Assembly (NCBI GenBank): GCA_947396885.1
Contig: OX377201.1
Location: forward strand, 30,543,923-30,607,922
DNA length: 64,000 nucleotides
From: Heligmosomoides polygyrus polygyrus
Taxonomy: Eukaryota > Nematoda > Chromadorea > Rhabditida > Heligmosomidae
Direction of reading: 5' to 3'
In this document: positions 29,334-40,556 of the stretch, piece by piece
How the letters are laid out: the number at the start of each line of letters is the position of its first letter
Position numbering within the stretch: the first letter of the stretch is position 1
Notes under the pieces: model-generated
Seen by the model: the letters and a program-made list of their open reading frames with translations, nothing else
What the model was told of the DNA's origin: nothing
Database searches by the model: none
Made by a program: the position numbers and the translations under genes

Positions 29334-32300
29334 ATGCTTACCCAGGCAATAGCTGGAACGCTTGCTGGATGCATCGGTTGCCAGGCCGGTGTAGAGCTTC
29401 TACAAAGGTGGGTACAGCGTTAAGGAGGCGCTTGCCTAATCAGTAGTTTCCCATCGTTTTATTTCTGACACTTTCACAAGGGAGGGATCTAAACGTATGT
29501 CTGAACGTGGATGGTTTGTCATACAGGAAGAATCTTCACCCTTCAATTAGTATAAAAATGTGCTCCTTTTTTGCCATGTTGTTGAACCCGAGGAGTAGGG
29601 GTCTTTGGAGTTACTGTAGAATCGGCGCCTCGCTAGCCCTAGGGGTCTTTTGTCCGCCCGCGATGTCACTGCCTGCAAGCGGCTGGAGATGCAGCGGGTA
29701 GTGCGTTGCTTCATGCGTGTGACATCGGGGGTTCGGTTCTCTTGGGTTGTGGTGTTTTTGTGTTTTGATTGATTGGTTGAGTTTTGAGGGGCCCTGACGT
29801 CTACACAATTTTAGGGCGTTTCCCCCACATTCCTCCGGTTGTATGTTGTGTAGAGTAATTTTCTTGACCGGTTTTTAACCAAAAGGCAATGAGAAAGGTA
29901 TCCTACGTAATGATGTATGAACGCTCAACACAGGTGATAAACACAAAAAGTGCATGATGTGCAGAAGGACTGGTCACAAGACGGAAAGGGTGTAAAAGCT
30001 ACAGACTCTTCACAGCTTGTTTCACTATATGGACCAATGACCAGGGAAACCCCATCCTAGTTGGATTTTCAGATGGACCGGGATGTGACGTCGTAAAGCA
30101 GGCATATGCAACCAGCTTTTCAACGCGAGAACGGAGCCGATAAAAAAGTATCATCGTTGAACACCTAGTGATGGTTAAAATGTGAAATAAGGTTTATGGA
30201 TCCACAGCGATCTATACCTTCTTTCCCTCACCTTTACATGTCACCTGGAAATCAAAGGTCCACTGAAGGTTTTCGAAGACCTAACACCAACCGATGTTCA
30301 AGTGGTGATCCACCTGCGCACGTTGAAGTGTAGTCCACCGTTAGACAAGGAGCCTTCGACGGGAGAAAGCTGGCCGAATGGATGGCCAGTGGCCAGCATA
30401 CTTAAGAACTTCGAAGCGCGTCAACTTGGAGTTGACGAAGACGAACAGCTGTAGCAACGGAAGAAGAAGAAGATTGGGATCCGCAAGAACTGATAGACGT
30501 GGAGAAGTATCGGTTCTGTTGTAATGGCATTGGAGATCGTGTCGCTGGTCTACTGAAGCCTGTATCATTCTCAGCCTGTTGCATATGCCTGGTTCAAAGT
30601 TGGTTATAAAACGTCGCATCCTGATTTATTTGAAAGCCAGAGCAAAATTTTCCCCAAGTCATTGGTCTACGTTGGGAAAGAAACTGTTAGGAGCCTGTAG
30701 CATTTATACGCTGCCCGTATTGTGACCAGTCCTTTTGCTTCATGCAGTTTGTGCTTACGTATCAGTGGTGCTGAATGTTCGTACATCTTTGTGGAGCATA
30801 TATTTCCCATTGCCTTGTAGTTAGATACTGGTCAGTAATGAACTGGTCGCGACGATGTTATTTTTCACAGCTGGAAAAGATGCAGAATGCTCCTGAAAGT
30901 TGTGTAGACGTTAGGGCAGCTCAAATCTTAACCAGTCAGTTGAAATGCAAAGACACGGAGTGCACGAGAACTGAACCTCTGTCCTTACCCGCATGAACCA
31001 ACACCACTATCCACTGCGCCCGACCTGCATGCGGGGACTCGTGCCGCCGATACCATTGCAACTTCAACAACCCGCTACTCCCTGGGTTCAACGACTTGGC
31101 AAAAAAGAAACCCCTTTTTAAACTAATTGTGGGGCGTAGGTTCACCCTATATGATTCGCTTTCCCCCTCGGAGGTACGCGTCAGATCCTTCCCTTGTCAG
31201 AGGAATTTATTTTCTGTCCACTGTATTACAGCACTTCTTATATACTTTGCCCTGTCGTACCTTAATTTTAGGGAGGTCAAGAACAGTCTGAACTTGTTCA
31301 CGCTGGCGACGTGTATCTTCGTTTCTCTGGAGGGACTGATTTTCCATTCTAAGTTCCTTACTGTAAAGCAAGCCATTCCTACACGGTTCGTCCGTAGTCG
31401 TTGGGTTTTGCTCTGTCGTGCCTTGCTGTCCATTCTGAAGTTCCATCATTTCTAGGGTCTACCTTAAGATCGTTGTGATATTCTTCATTGTCAATCTGTG
31501 CAATAACTACGCAATGAAATGTAACATATACTTTCCGCTATTCATCATCTTCAAGTCGGTGAGTGATAGTGAAGCCATGTCAGAAGTATACAAGACTGTG
31601 GGTTAACCGGCACTCTTCACCATTTGATTTAGGGCTCATTATTGGCGAACATTTTGTTCGGATTCGTGCTGAGAAACCGTTTCTACTCCAGGAAGGAGGT
31701 CGCCTCTGTGATTATCGTCACTTGCGGCATTGTCATATTCACGTTGGCCAGCTACGAGCTGAAACCCAGACCAACGAATCAGGATTCTCCACACTTCTTC
31801 GGCATACAGCCGTTTTTCATTGGTACGCCAAATCGTCCTTTCCTAAGGCCGTAATTTATTTATTATTAATTGCATGAACATAAACGAAAGAAACAAAATT
31901 AAATATAAAAGTCGGAGGTAATCAATCCATGTTTCCGATTATTTAGGTGCCACGCATTCTACCTCTATGGTATATAGGGAGGCAAATTTAATGTGTATTT
32001 GGCCTAAAATGTTTCTTGTGGTGGCCAGTCGGAGAAGATGTCAGTGTTCCTCTCTTTTCATACGGGTCTTTCATCAATTTGGCGACCCAGGAGAGATGGG
32101 AAGCTTGGTTGGCCTGGGCGAGATCCGAACCAAGAACCATCGATTCGGGCTACGTGTGGCAGCCACCATCTGCGATTTGGTTACCACACGCCGTTGGGCA
32201 AAAAAGGGTTAAGAACTGAAAATGAGAATTTCTTGCATCTTTGATGGATACCATTCATTTTCCCCATTTTTCTTTACTTTGTTCATCCGATCTAATACGC

Positions 32301-35300
32301 AGCACGTAGTGATATGCAGTAAGATAGTAAAATGAAAGATAGTACGAATAGAGATGTAATTAAACAATTATGATAACCAACACTTCAGAACTGCATAACT
32401 ATGGCAGACCAAAAGCATTCCGTTTCCAATTTGTGTTTGTATTTTCCATGTCCTTGTTTGCTTTTTAGATGTCTGTTAGTATTTTCATTTTCTGTATCTT
32501 TTGTTTCAGACTCCCAGCACAGTTAGAAATGCGCCCACTCTCTTGCGAACATCGAATCAATTCGAAGGTCTCAATTTTCAGTTACCGGCCACGGAAGGGT
32601 GGAAGGATCATAAGCCTTCCAACATTCCCTGTCAACGAATTTGCAGGAGACTTGTTCGAAGTGAAAGTGAGCGGAGATGGCGCTTGTTTATGCGCTGCTC
32701 ATTGCAGCTCAGTGTATGAACCAAATACGCACACAAACAGTGCCTACGAAAATTTGCGGAATAAAAATGCATGGCACATCCCAAAAAGGGATTGATCAAC
32801 GCAGACCTTCATTAATTTTATCGTTTAAGCTTTCATGCCACTTATCGTCAATATTACCTGTATCACCTGTTCTCTCGCTGATCATCGAGTTGCTCGAGCG
32901 AGCGCCAGCAGCGCCTTCATTCGTCTCTGTCGCGTGCCAGAGTGCTCCAATGGATCCTTCTCGCTCGAGGGACACAAAGAGCGTCATATCGGTCGTTCAA
33001 GGCTTTCACGAAGAAGTCCGACAATCGCGTTGGTGGGCGTCCTGAAGTTTTCTTGACATCTCGCGGAAGCAAGTCGGTAACGGATCTAGTCCAACGAGCG
33101 TCTGCAAAGCGCATTACGTGGCCGGCCCACCTAATTTTCGACGCCCCACCCTATGCGACAGCGTCTCTGATCTTCGAACGTCGGCGAAACTCGGAACTGC
33201 GACAGCCTCCTCTCACTTGCGTGAATTGCGCCACTCGAGCATTCCCCGCTGCCCAACGCTGATCGCGTGTTCTTGCTGCTTTCGTACGTCGCCAGGTTTC
33301 TGCGGCGTATGTTAGGGCAAGAAGAACGGTAGGATCGAATATGGGGCACGCATTCGGACGTTCTTCGTCTTCTTCACGACTTCTTCGACGCTTTCGAAAG
33401 CTCCCCAGCCGCTCATTTCCTTCCGCCCACGGCACTAGGTCGTTGACCATGTTATTTATTTTCTCTTCTGCACGTGGATAATCACGCAAAAGTAAAACAA
33501 TGCAAAGAAACATAAGTTAAGGTTATTGAAGGCATAAAAAAACAAAACAGGTGATGAGAATCAAAAGCAGCAAGGCGGCCATTTTTGGTACCAAAATATG
33601 AAATTGCGCCGTGTCCCCGTCCAAGACGAGTTTTAGTACCAAAATATGAAATTGCGCCATGTCCCCGTCCAAGACGTCGTGATTTTTATTCGATTGATGG
33701 CGAATTTTATATTTGCATGTAGTTGGGCACCTGTAAACGACACAGCAAATACAAAGGTGACACATTTTGATGTCTCATGCTTAAGAAGCTGGATTTACAC
33801 TATCAACCAAATAAAAATGGCGACGAGATTTTCGAGTGCATGGCGCGATCTGTTTTTGTGCGGTCTAGGGTTGTTGTCTTGTTACGCTTTAGAACAAAAT
33901 TTAATTTATTATTTTCCCAAAAAAAATTAAAATTTTTATTAAATTATTACACTCACTTGGGCAGGTGAACTAAAAGATTTCGAAGAAAGTTATACCAAAT
34001 TTTTCTTCAGTAAAAGTTATTCAAGCCATCTTATGGAGTCAGTAGTTTAATCTGCCTAAAGGCCATTTCGATTTGGAATAGCTTGCTTTGATTCTTAAAG
34101 TCTTAAAGCTAGCTTAGGAGAGTGTCAATTTGATTTGAAAAGTGTCCGATTCGACTTAAAATGGCATATGTATTGATTTTTGCATTTTCTTTCAAGTTTC
34201 ATCTCATGTTTCTTTCTATTTTTGTAGTTTACGCTTTATCATAATGTTCACTTTATCTTTTGTTAGAAACAGGTTCTGAAGATTGAAATGGGACGCAACC
34301 AGAGGTGGTCGGAATCTCGACATCTGCGTTCCGAATTTCGGTTTCCGGAGGTTTAGCTCCGCTCCGTGTTCCATCTGTTTTGGAGCGGAATTTGGATACG
34401 GAAATTGTCACGTCATCACCTCATCATCATACTCTATAATAACGCGCTGAGCGATGAGTCATACTATCGATCGGCGCCCCCGCAGAAATTATAAAATAGT
34501 GTGGGGGAAGGAATTCGGGAGGAAAATGGGGGGAAATTACGACACGAAAATAGCGAAAAATACCCTACGTCTTCTCCCTCCCTGTGAGCTTCGGCCCTGG
34601 GGCCAATCGAGGTCGCTGAACACGAATCTGGAGTTCGTTTTTGAAGTATCGATCGCCATCAATCGATATTGATCAAATTACGGGTCGCGAAAATAGCGAA
34701 ATATACCCAAACTTCTTCTACCTGCCTAAAACTTCAGCCCTGGGGTAATCGCCGTCGCTTCTGAAGTTCGTTTGTGACGTATCGATTGCCATCAATCGAT
34801 ATTGATCAAACTATCGATTTTTTGTGGATGTCGTTCAGGCGGTCCGAAACTTTATCCCTGTGGTAGTCGAGGTCGCTCAACACGAATCTGAAGTTCATTT
34901 TTGAAGTGTCGATCGCCTTCAATCGATATTGATCAAACTGCGGTGAGGGAAAACAGTGGAAAATACCCAGACGTCTTCTACGTACCAGGGGATTCGGAAA
35001 ACCTGCAGAATACGTCGTATGACGTGCCTGGAACTCTGAAGACGTGCCAGACGTCGCTTAACGTGTACGGGGATTTAGGTAGACGTGCCAAAGACGTCGT
35101 CCAATGTGCCTGGGAATTCAGAAGGCGTGCCAAAGACGTCGTCCGCTAAGGGGATCATTGAGGGGACCGGTACCAGTAATGGGCGACCGTTTCACTAAGG
35201 GAGGATCAGTAGTGAGGAACCAATAGATCGCCCTATCATACTAAACTGTACTGTATCATACTATACACTGTACGTACTGCGAGCCTTTGGTACTCCTAGG

Positions 35301-37616
35301 TAGGGAAAAAAAGCTGTACAAGTAGAGCAGCTAGCTTGATGTGGTCTTTAGCTTGGTGATACTGCAACATCGCGCGAAGAGCGCAGGTGCGAGGCACGGC
35401 GATAGACGTGACGGAGCACTTGTATAAAAATAACCATCCTCGTGTATATGCGAGGGGAATACTGTCCTTCAAGTCAAACAGTAATAACATTGAAGCAGCT
35501 CAGATCACCGCTAAAAAGTCTCCGAAAATTCTCGCCACCGTCTATTCAGGAGACTTCCAGGTGTGTTCCTGCTTACGACGGCCCTGATGCTTAGCGCCTA
35601 CCTTGGAGTGTGCCAGGAGGACATGTATGCGAAGCATGGCAAGCATTCGAAAGAATCGATGTTCATGGTGGTGAGCGCTATTGTTCGGCGTCTCGCTCTT
35701 CATTGTTTCTATCAAAGTTGATCAATAGGATTCGTTGCTGTGACATCCGAACAGCAAGAGTAACTGGAAATACCTTAGCTAGCTCTTGCTATGCCATCAT
35801 GGTGGTTTATAGCGTCTTATCGTCTTCTTCCGACAAAGGGAAATCGTTTTCAGGCACTATACAGAGGGAACATACTCGAAATGTCCTCTAAGGTGTTCCT
35901 CGTTTCAGCATCTCCTCTCGATTCCTGGTTTCGCCCTTCTTAGCGGTGAGATCGGCGATGCGCTCCATGCGGTGAACAGCACACCTCCAATGACTGTGCT
36001 TGGCCTTGGCTTGCTGCTGCCGTCTGCTTGGTGCTACATCATAGGAATCTGCTTCCTACAGTAGGTCTTTTGCTCACTTACGATTTATTCAAGGTACTGA
36101 AAACGAATAATCCTGGTGCTCCCCTGTGTGCTGTGTAAAACCCATTATGGAGTTTGGTACTTCGATTTTTAACCCTTGCCAAAACAAGGGCATCGAGCGG
36201 AATATGTAGTAGTCGGATGGGGCAATGTCTGGACTGTACAGCGGATCAGGCAAAACGGTCCAACCGAGTTTCTTGATTTTCTGCTGTACTTCTTTAGCGA
36301 TATGAGGAGCATTATCATGCAGCAATTTGGTATGGCGTATCAACTCGATTTGGATTTAAATTTGGGCAGAATTTGGAGTAGGATTTGGAGCAGACAAGCT
36401 CTATTGCAAGCTCCCGAGCCGATCTTGTCGGATCAGCTTCAACGGCAGTCCATAAGAGGTCGTTATCCAGGATAGGCGGTTGTCTTCCGTGCTCCTCGCC
36501 TTCAAGACTTTCGGCGCCGAAAAAGTAGGAAATGTAGAAGATGAAACGCCGTAAAAAATAGCCCTAATTGAACTCACAACCGATGCAAATAACTGTGAAA
36601 AGAAGGCCACAATGTAAGCGACATTGTGGGACAACCTAACAGTAGCGTGCTTCGTATTGCTTCTAGGAAGCCTGATGGTATGCAAATATTGGCTGCGCTT
36701 TTATTCATTCAATTATCCATCTTCTACGATTCACTTTCTGAACATGTGTCTCCATACACTTCAGATCTTTATATAAAAGGTGTGAAATCATTAAAGAGAA
36801 AACCACTGTTTGATTGCCACAACTGTATAACACTATCTTGACTGACCCCAACCGAGCTCTTTAAAAGCAAAATGCACATTGCGGTAAAGAGAAGATTCTA
36901 ATGACAGAAAAGGACGCGGTTGCGGTTTCCCGTTCACCTATCCAACTTCATTCCTGCAAAAGACTAGCTATCGAATTCATCCATCTTTACGTCTTTCATC
37001 TTTATTGCCTTTTTGGGGAATAAATTCTGTTCTGGAAGCTAAAGAAAAAAGTGAAGCCTGTCATCTTTTTTGGAACAAATGAGGAATAAAAGTCTATAAG
37101 AGGTGCCGCAACACGACCTGCAAAGCTGCCCACTCGATTGAAGGCTCTTCTCGAGCCTGAAGTGGGTAGCTATGAATAATACTAATACTACCAACTTAAT
37201 TTACAATTCATGCACATAGTGTTTTTTACGCGACTGAGCTTTTGTTGTTTTACTTATAGGCCCGTGTACAATTTAGACCAGACGACGTGATTTTGTCCGT
37301 CATTCTGTAGATTCCATTGATTCCCAATCAAAATTGACAAAGGTTTGACCGAGAAACAGGACGTCACGGAAATCTTGCTTCTGGGGGCTAAGCGCTACAT
37401 TACAGTTCCGTTCGTTGCAGATACATCTGCATCAACAACGTCTATCGGCTCACGGCTCTCACCACGTCGCTGAATGTGACCATGGTCATAACGCTTCGAA
37501 AGTTCCTATCGCTGTTCGTCTCGTTTGTCGCGTTTGGAAATCCATTCAACGTGCTCCACTTTCTTGGCGCCGTTTTTGTGTTCATAGGGTCGTTGATGTT
37601 TTCGAAGGTATTTTAG
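29334..37616 (+). CDS. SLC35B4: SLC35B4-like nucleotide-sugar transporter, complete, 7 exons
   Basis: Exons: 29334-29407, 31272-31385, 31456-31558, 31633-31822, 35561-35670, 35909-36060, 37421-37616. They join without a phase break into 312 residues, near the ~330 usual for SLC35B4, a multi-pass UDP-sugar (UDP-xylose/UDP-GlcNAc) antiporter of the Golgi/ER. Recognisable segments are the short first helix ([20 protein letters not shown]), [94 protein letters not shown] and [20 protein letters not shown], ending [11 protein letters not shown]. The acceptor at 31632 and donor at 36061 (GTAGGT) are strong. Introns 1, 4 and 6 are 1.4-3.7 kb and carry SINEs, a Tc5-like foldback, an RTE fragment, a 0.98-kb repeat and a mariner fragment. 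Substrate choice cannot be read from sequence. Confidence 0.92.
29560..29855 (+). repeat. tRNA-derived SINE (family B), copy 1
   Basis: The 5' part is a TTTTTTGCCATGTTGTTGAA leader, followed by a tRNA-like unit: A box GGAGATGCAGCGGGTAGTGC and B box GGGGGTTCGGTTCTCTTGGG. The tail contains GACGTCTACACAATTTTAGG and TTCCTCCGGTTGTATG, as in the copy at 57920. The leader and tRNA unit match the minus-strand copy at 30955. Confidence 0.75.
29880..30817 (+). mobile_element. Tc5-like foldback element with ~130-bp inverted repeats
   Basis: The ends CAAAAGGCAATGAGAAA (left) and the complement of CAAGGCAATGGGAAATA (right) continue as inverted repeats of about 130-150 bp. The plus strand encodes only the C-terminal part of the transposase also seen at 60350-61724: [19 protein letters not shown] near 30580, and [20 protein letters not shown] with a stop at the right end. 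In the left repeat, on the opposite strand, is [17 protein letters not shown] with a stop at the same place. The catalytic part is missing. It lies in intron 1 of the SLC35B4-like gene. Confidence 0.75.
30955..31120 (-). repeat. tRNA-derived SINE (family B), copy 2
   Basis: Minus-strand copy with the leader TTTTTTGCCAAGTCGTTGAA, A box GGGCGCAGTGGATAGTGG and B box GAGGTTCAGTTCTCGTGC. It faces copy 1 within the same intron, on the other side of the Tc5-like foldback element. Confidence 0.75.
31965..32215 (-). repeat. tRNA-derived SINE (family A), copy 4
   Basis: Minus-strand copy, with B-box region GGTTCTTGGTTCGGATC, core AGGCCAACCAAGCTTCCC and GGCCAAATACACATTAAATT. The A-box end is degraded (CGGCGTGTGGTAACC). 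In intron 4 of the SLC35B4-like gene. Confidence 0.7.
32690..32825 (+). repeat. tRNA-derived SINE (family A), tail fragment
   Basis: Only the 3' part is recognisable: ACCAAATACGCACACAAAC, TGCATGGCACATCCCAAAAA and GGGATTGATCAACGCAGACC. The tRNA head is absent or too diverged. Confidence 0.55.
32870..33455 (-). mobile_element. RTE-type LINE fragment, RT C-terminal region
   Basis: Minus-strand translation gives a well preserved end of an RTE reverse-transcriptase ORF. In order: [16 protein letters not shown] near 33340, [15 protein letters not shown] near 33180, [20 protein letters not shown] near 33110, [20 protein letters not shown] near 33040 and [12 protein letters not shown] near 32925. 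It carries at least one stop or frame change near 33150. In intron 4 of the SLC35B4-like gene, opposite to the gene. Confidence 0.85.
34424..35405 (-). repeat. 0.98-kb interspersed repeat, copy 2 (inverted)
   Basis: The reverse complement of the element at 26066-27006. It starts with CATCATACTCTATAATAACG and ends near GAGGCACGGCGATAG. Four ATCGATATTGATCAAA-type units spaced about 125-130 bp, and a run of GACGTGCCAGACGTCGC-type short repeats near 35030-35145, are visible. In intron 4 of the SLC35B4-like gene. Confidence 0.7.
36090..36345 (-). mobile_element. mariner fragment
   Basis: Minus-strand reading [20 protein letters not shown], then [20 protein letters not shown], with both Asp residues of the core. 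Only about 75 codons of the catalytic domain remain, and the sequence degrades on both sides. In intron 6 of the SLC35B4-like gene. Confidence 0.75.
36845..37190 (+). repeat. Interspersed repeat, copy 2 of 2
   Basis: Diverged direct copy of 19745-20100, sharing GCAAAATGCACATTGCGGTA, AAAAGGACGCGG, AAAGACTAGCTATCGAATTC and CAAAGCTGCCCACTCGAT. No coding potential recognised. Confidence 0.6.
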
Positions 37617-37670
37617 CTACTTAGAGCAGGATTAGGTTTTTATTGTACTCTATGAACTAAGTCAGCAGGG

Positions 37671-37922
37671 GATGTATATTTCAGTGTGTTCTTCTGCCAA
37701 CGAGGTTTTTAGGTGGAAACTTTATTATTGGCCTGACGTTCGACGTTGTCGTTGTCCTCAGAAGCCTAGAAGCAGCTCGAAGCGTTAGATTGGTGTTCTA
37801 CTCGGCCAAGCGCTCCACGCACGCTAGCATTTTTGACATACAGTTGAAAACACACTCGGAAAACCCCTAATAACTTTCCAGCTAGAAACCTCGTTGGTAG
37901 AAGAACACACTGAAATATACAT
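37671..37922. repeat. Foldback MITE, 252 bp, in the SLC35B4-like 3' region
   Basis: Terminal inverted repeats of about 42 bp: GATGTATATTTCAGTGTGTT at the left pairs with AACACACTGAAATATACATC at the right, continuing through CCAACGAGGTTT. It begins 55 bases after the stop codon, so it probably lies in the 3' UTR. Confidence 0.85.
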
Positions 37923-38132
37923 CATGAGAATGCCGTGGTTTCAAGATTGGAGAACTTGGAATTTACTAAGTCAGCGAGGTTGTGACCTTCGTCACCCTAA
38001 AGACCGAGCTGTGCCAAAGTCTTATGTGATATAGGCTTTTGAGGTCTTGATTGCTTCACGAGGTGCCGTTTTGTAGCTTTACTTTCTTTCCTATTATCAC
38101 TGTTGTGGCTTCGGTACAATACACATTTATCG

Positions 38133-38138
38133 AATAAA
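38133..38138 (+). promoter_or_regulatory. SLC35B4: Possible polyadenylation signal
   Basis: AATAAA about 520 bases after the stop codon of the SLC35B4-like gene. It is the first canonical hexamer on this strand that I noticed after the stop, but its use is not shown. Confidence 0.35.
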
Positions 38139-38545
38139 TGTGACGATTATTACTTACTTGCTTACTTTAATACTTTGTTGGTCCATCAGGAGGTGTTGTC
38201 CTAGAGGGGGGAGACCACAACTCTTCCGCTAGATTTCTGGAAACCATCATTCAGTGTAGCAGATCGCGTTCCCTAAACGAGCTCCTAAAATGAGTCCGCC
38301 CATCTTGTCGGCGGTCTTCCCAGCGCCCTCTTCTTGCTTGTTGCAAGCCATTCGGTAACTCGTGGACTTTATTTATTTATTTAATGCACTCGAAGGTGCG
38401 TATAACACTTAACACATCGTCATGCAACTAAGACAGATCCAGTACCGAAAAAAAAAGCTGAAAAACAACAATAACTAAACATCTTTCTAGAAACGTAGCT
38501 GATAAAAATAACAATGAAAAATGAAAGGAATTTGCAAACAATATA

Positions 38546-39806
38546 TTAGGTCATCCAATAAGTAATGTCGTTTTTTGTGCACTACCGTTTTAGCTCATTA
38601 TTTGTCGGCAGATTTGTGGATTTCGATGGTGCACTAAAGTCATTCTAAGGTAAATGAGACTCACTCTTTTGGAATCTACCATTCGTTGAATTGTTAGCTT
38701 GCAAGTTTAGGTGAAATGGCTTGGCAAATCTCAGAGGAGCACATTCAGCATTGCATGCTCTTCGAATTCCGGAAGGATAGTAACGCAACGGTTGCTAACA
38801 AAAATATCTGCGATGTATATCCAGATGCATTGGACGTTGGCAAATGCCAGCGGTAGTTTCCCAAGTTCAAATCCCGTAATTTTGACCTCTCTGACTCTTC
38901 TAGATCAGGAAGACCCGTAACATTTGACAACGACATGCTGATGGCAGAACTGGAGGCGAATCCTTGTCAAAAATGGAGGAACTGTCGATCACTCTCAGCG
39001 AACCTAAATCAGCCATACATTTTCATCTACGCCAAATTGGCAAGGTATGCAGAGCAGGTGTCTTGGTATCGCACGATTTCTCCGCCGAGAGCCGTGCCAA
39101 CCGATCGACGCCTTGAAACGCACTGCTTCAGCGACACCGTACACCGTCTTTGATAGACTGATCGCAGGAGACGAAAAGTGGATCTTGTACGATAATCCAA
39201 AGCGCAAAAAGCAGTGGCTTTCCAAAAATGAACAACCAAGAAATACGGCGAAGCCGAATATTCGTCTCAGAAAGGCACCCCTCTGTCTTTCGTGAAATAT
39301 CCGTGGAATTGTTCACTTTGAAGTGCTTAAATCTGGGCAGGCCGTTGATGCGCACTTTTACCGTGAGCAATTGGATCAAGTGAACCAAGCTTTACTGGGA
39401 GTAGCGATCGTCAGCAGAAAGGACGTAATTCTCTATCGCGACAATGCAAGACCGCACTGTGCAAAACGGACGGTGGAAAAAATCAACGAATTTGGATGGG
39501 AGGTTCTGCCTCATCCACCGTATTCTCCCGATCCCGCACCTTCCGATTATCACTTATTCCGATCTCTACAGCATTTTCTTAGTGGCAAGAAATTTCGAAG
39601 TTTGGAGGATATTCAAAATGCTATGTCCACATATTTTGCTCAAAAAACCACAACAGTTTTATTGCTCAGGAATTGAAGATTTGCTCGTTAGGTGGAGAAA
39701 GGTTGTTGATAATGATGGTGATTACATTGTTGGCTGAAATGAAGTAGTGTTGAAGTTCAATTGAAGTTAAGGCTGAAAAACGATATTATCTTATTGGATG
39801 ACCTAA
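38546..39806 (+). mobile_element. mariner transposon, 1261 bp, catalytic residues intact, frames broken
   Basis: Ends TTAGGTCATCCAATAAG and its complement lie between TA at 38544-38545 and 39807-39808. The coding remains run rightwards: HIQHCMLFEFRKDSNATVAN, DLSDSSRSGRPVTFDN, IAGDEKWILYDNPKRKKQWL near 39165, VILYRDNARPHCAKRTVEKI near 39425, PHPPYSPDPAPSDYHLFRSL near 39510, and GIEDLLVRWRKVVDNDGDYI at the end. All three Asp of the D34D triad are present, but stops and frameshifts (near 38850, 39140, 39300 and 39640) rule out an active enzyme. Intergenic. Confidence 0.9.
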
Positions 39807-40556
39807 TAGAAAGGCAAAGTAGTGAAATGTGTTTAGAACACCTTCTTCAAAGCAGGAAATCCTCTTGCCCTTTTTCCTTGTAGTGCTCTCATTTTCCATA
39901 AGAAAACTGTGAGATCTATAGTGCAATGAGAAAGAATGTGGAGCAATACATGCATAGGTACCGTTTCTGATGGTAGGAAATATCCTGCATCAGTCTGCTA
40001 CAATACAACACACGAAATCACGAAATTTGCTGTGTGAAAACAAATTGTTGGCAGCGAAGCTAGGTAAGACAAAAGAATAGCACACAGAAATTAAAATGAA
40101 TCGGTTTTCTAAAACTCAGCCAGGCTATAGTGTGGTTATTTATATTAACTCACTCTCGAGCAACATTCTTGGCTGGTCAACACCTAAGCGTCAGGTTGAA
40201 GCCTTCCGTACTTAGGCGAGGCAGTGCTTCTTTCAGTAACAGCCATTGTCGCTTCTATAGCCGCAGCTGATTGACGACAAAAACCGAAACATTCTGCCAG
40301 TATTAAGGCAGTGGCGTGGCATCGTTTCGGGGATAAAAGTTCACTTTACACGAGTGTTTGAAGATGTAGCTTCATATGAGGGCAACGCAAGAAAAAGGAA
40401 TAACATTATCTAAAGCATTAACATTGGGAAGGTTATAAAACAATAACAATAACACAATGAATTTAGCGTCAGCCAGCCAGTAACACTCATCCCCGTATAG
40501 CTAACATCACACGAACCTCACCACAGCAACATCTGAAATAGAATGGTAACGCTCAA

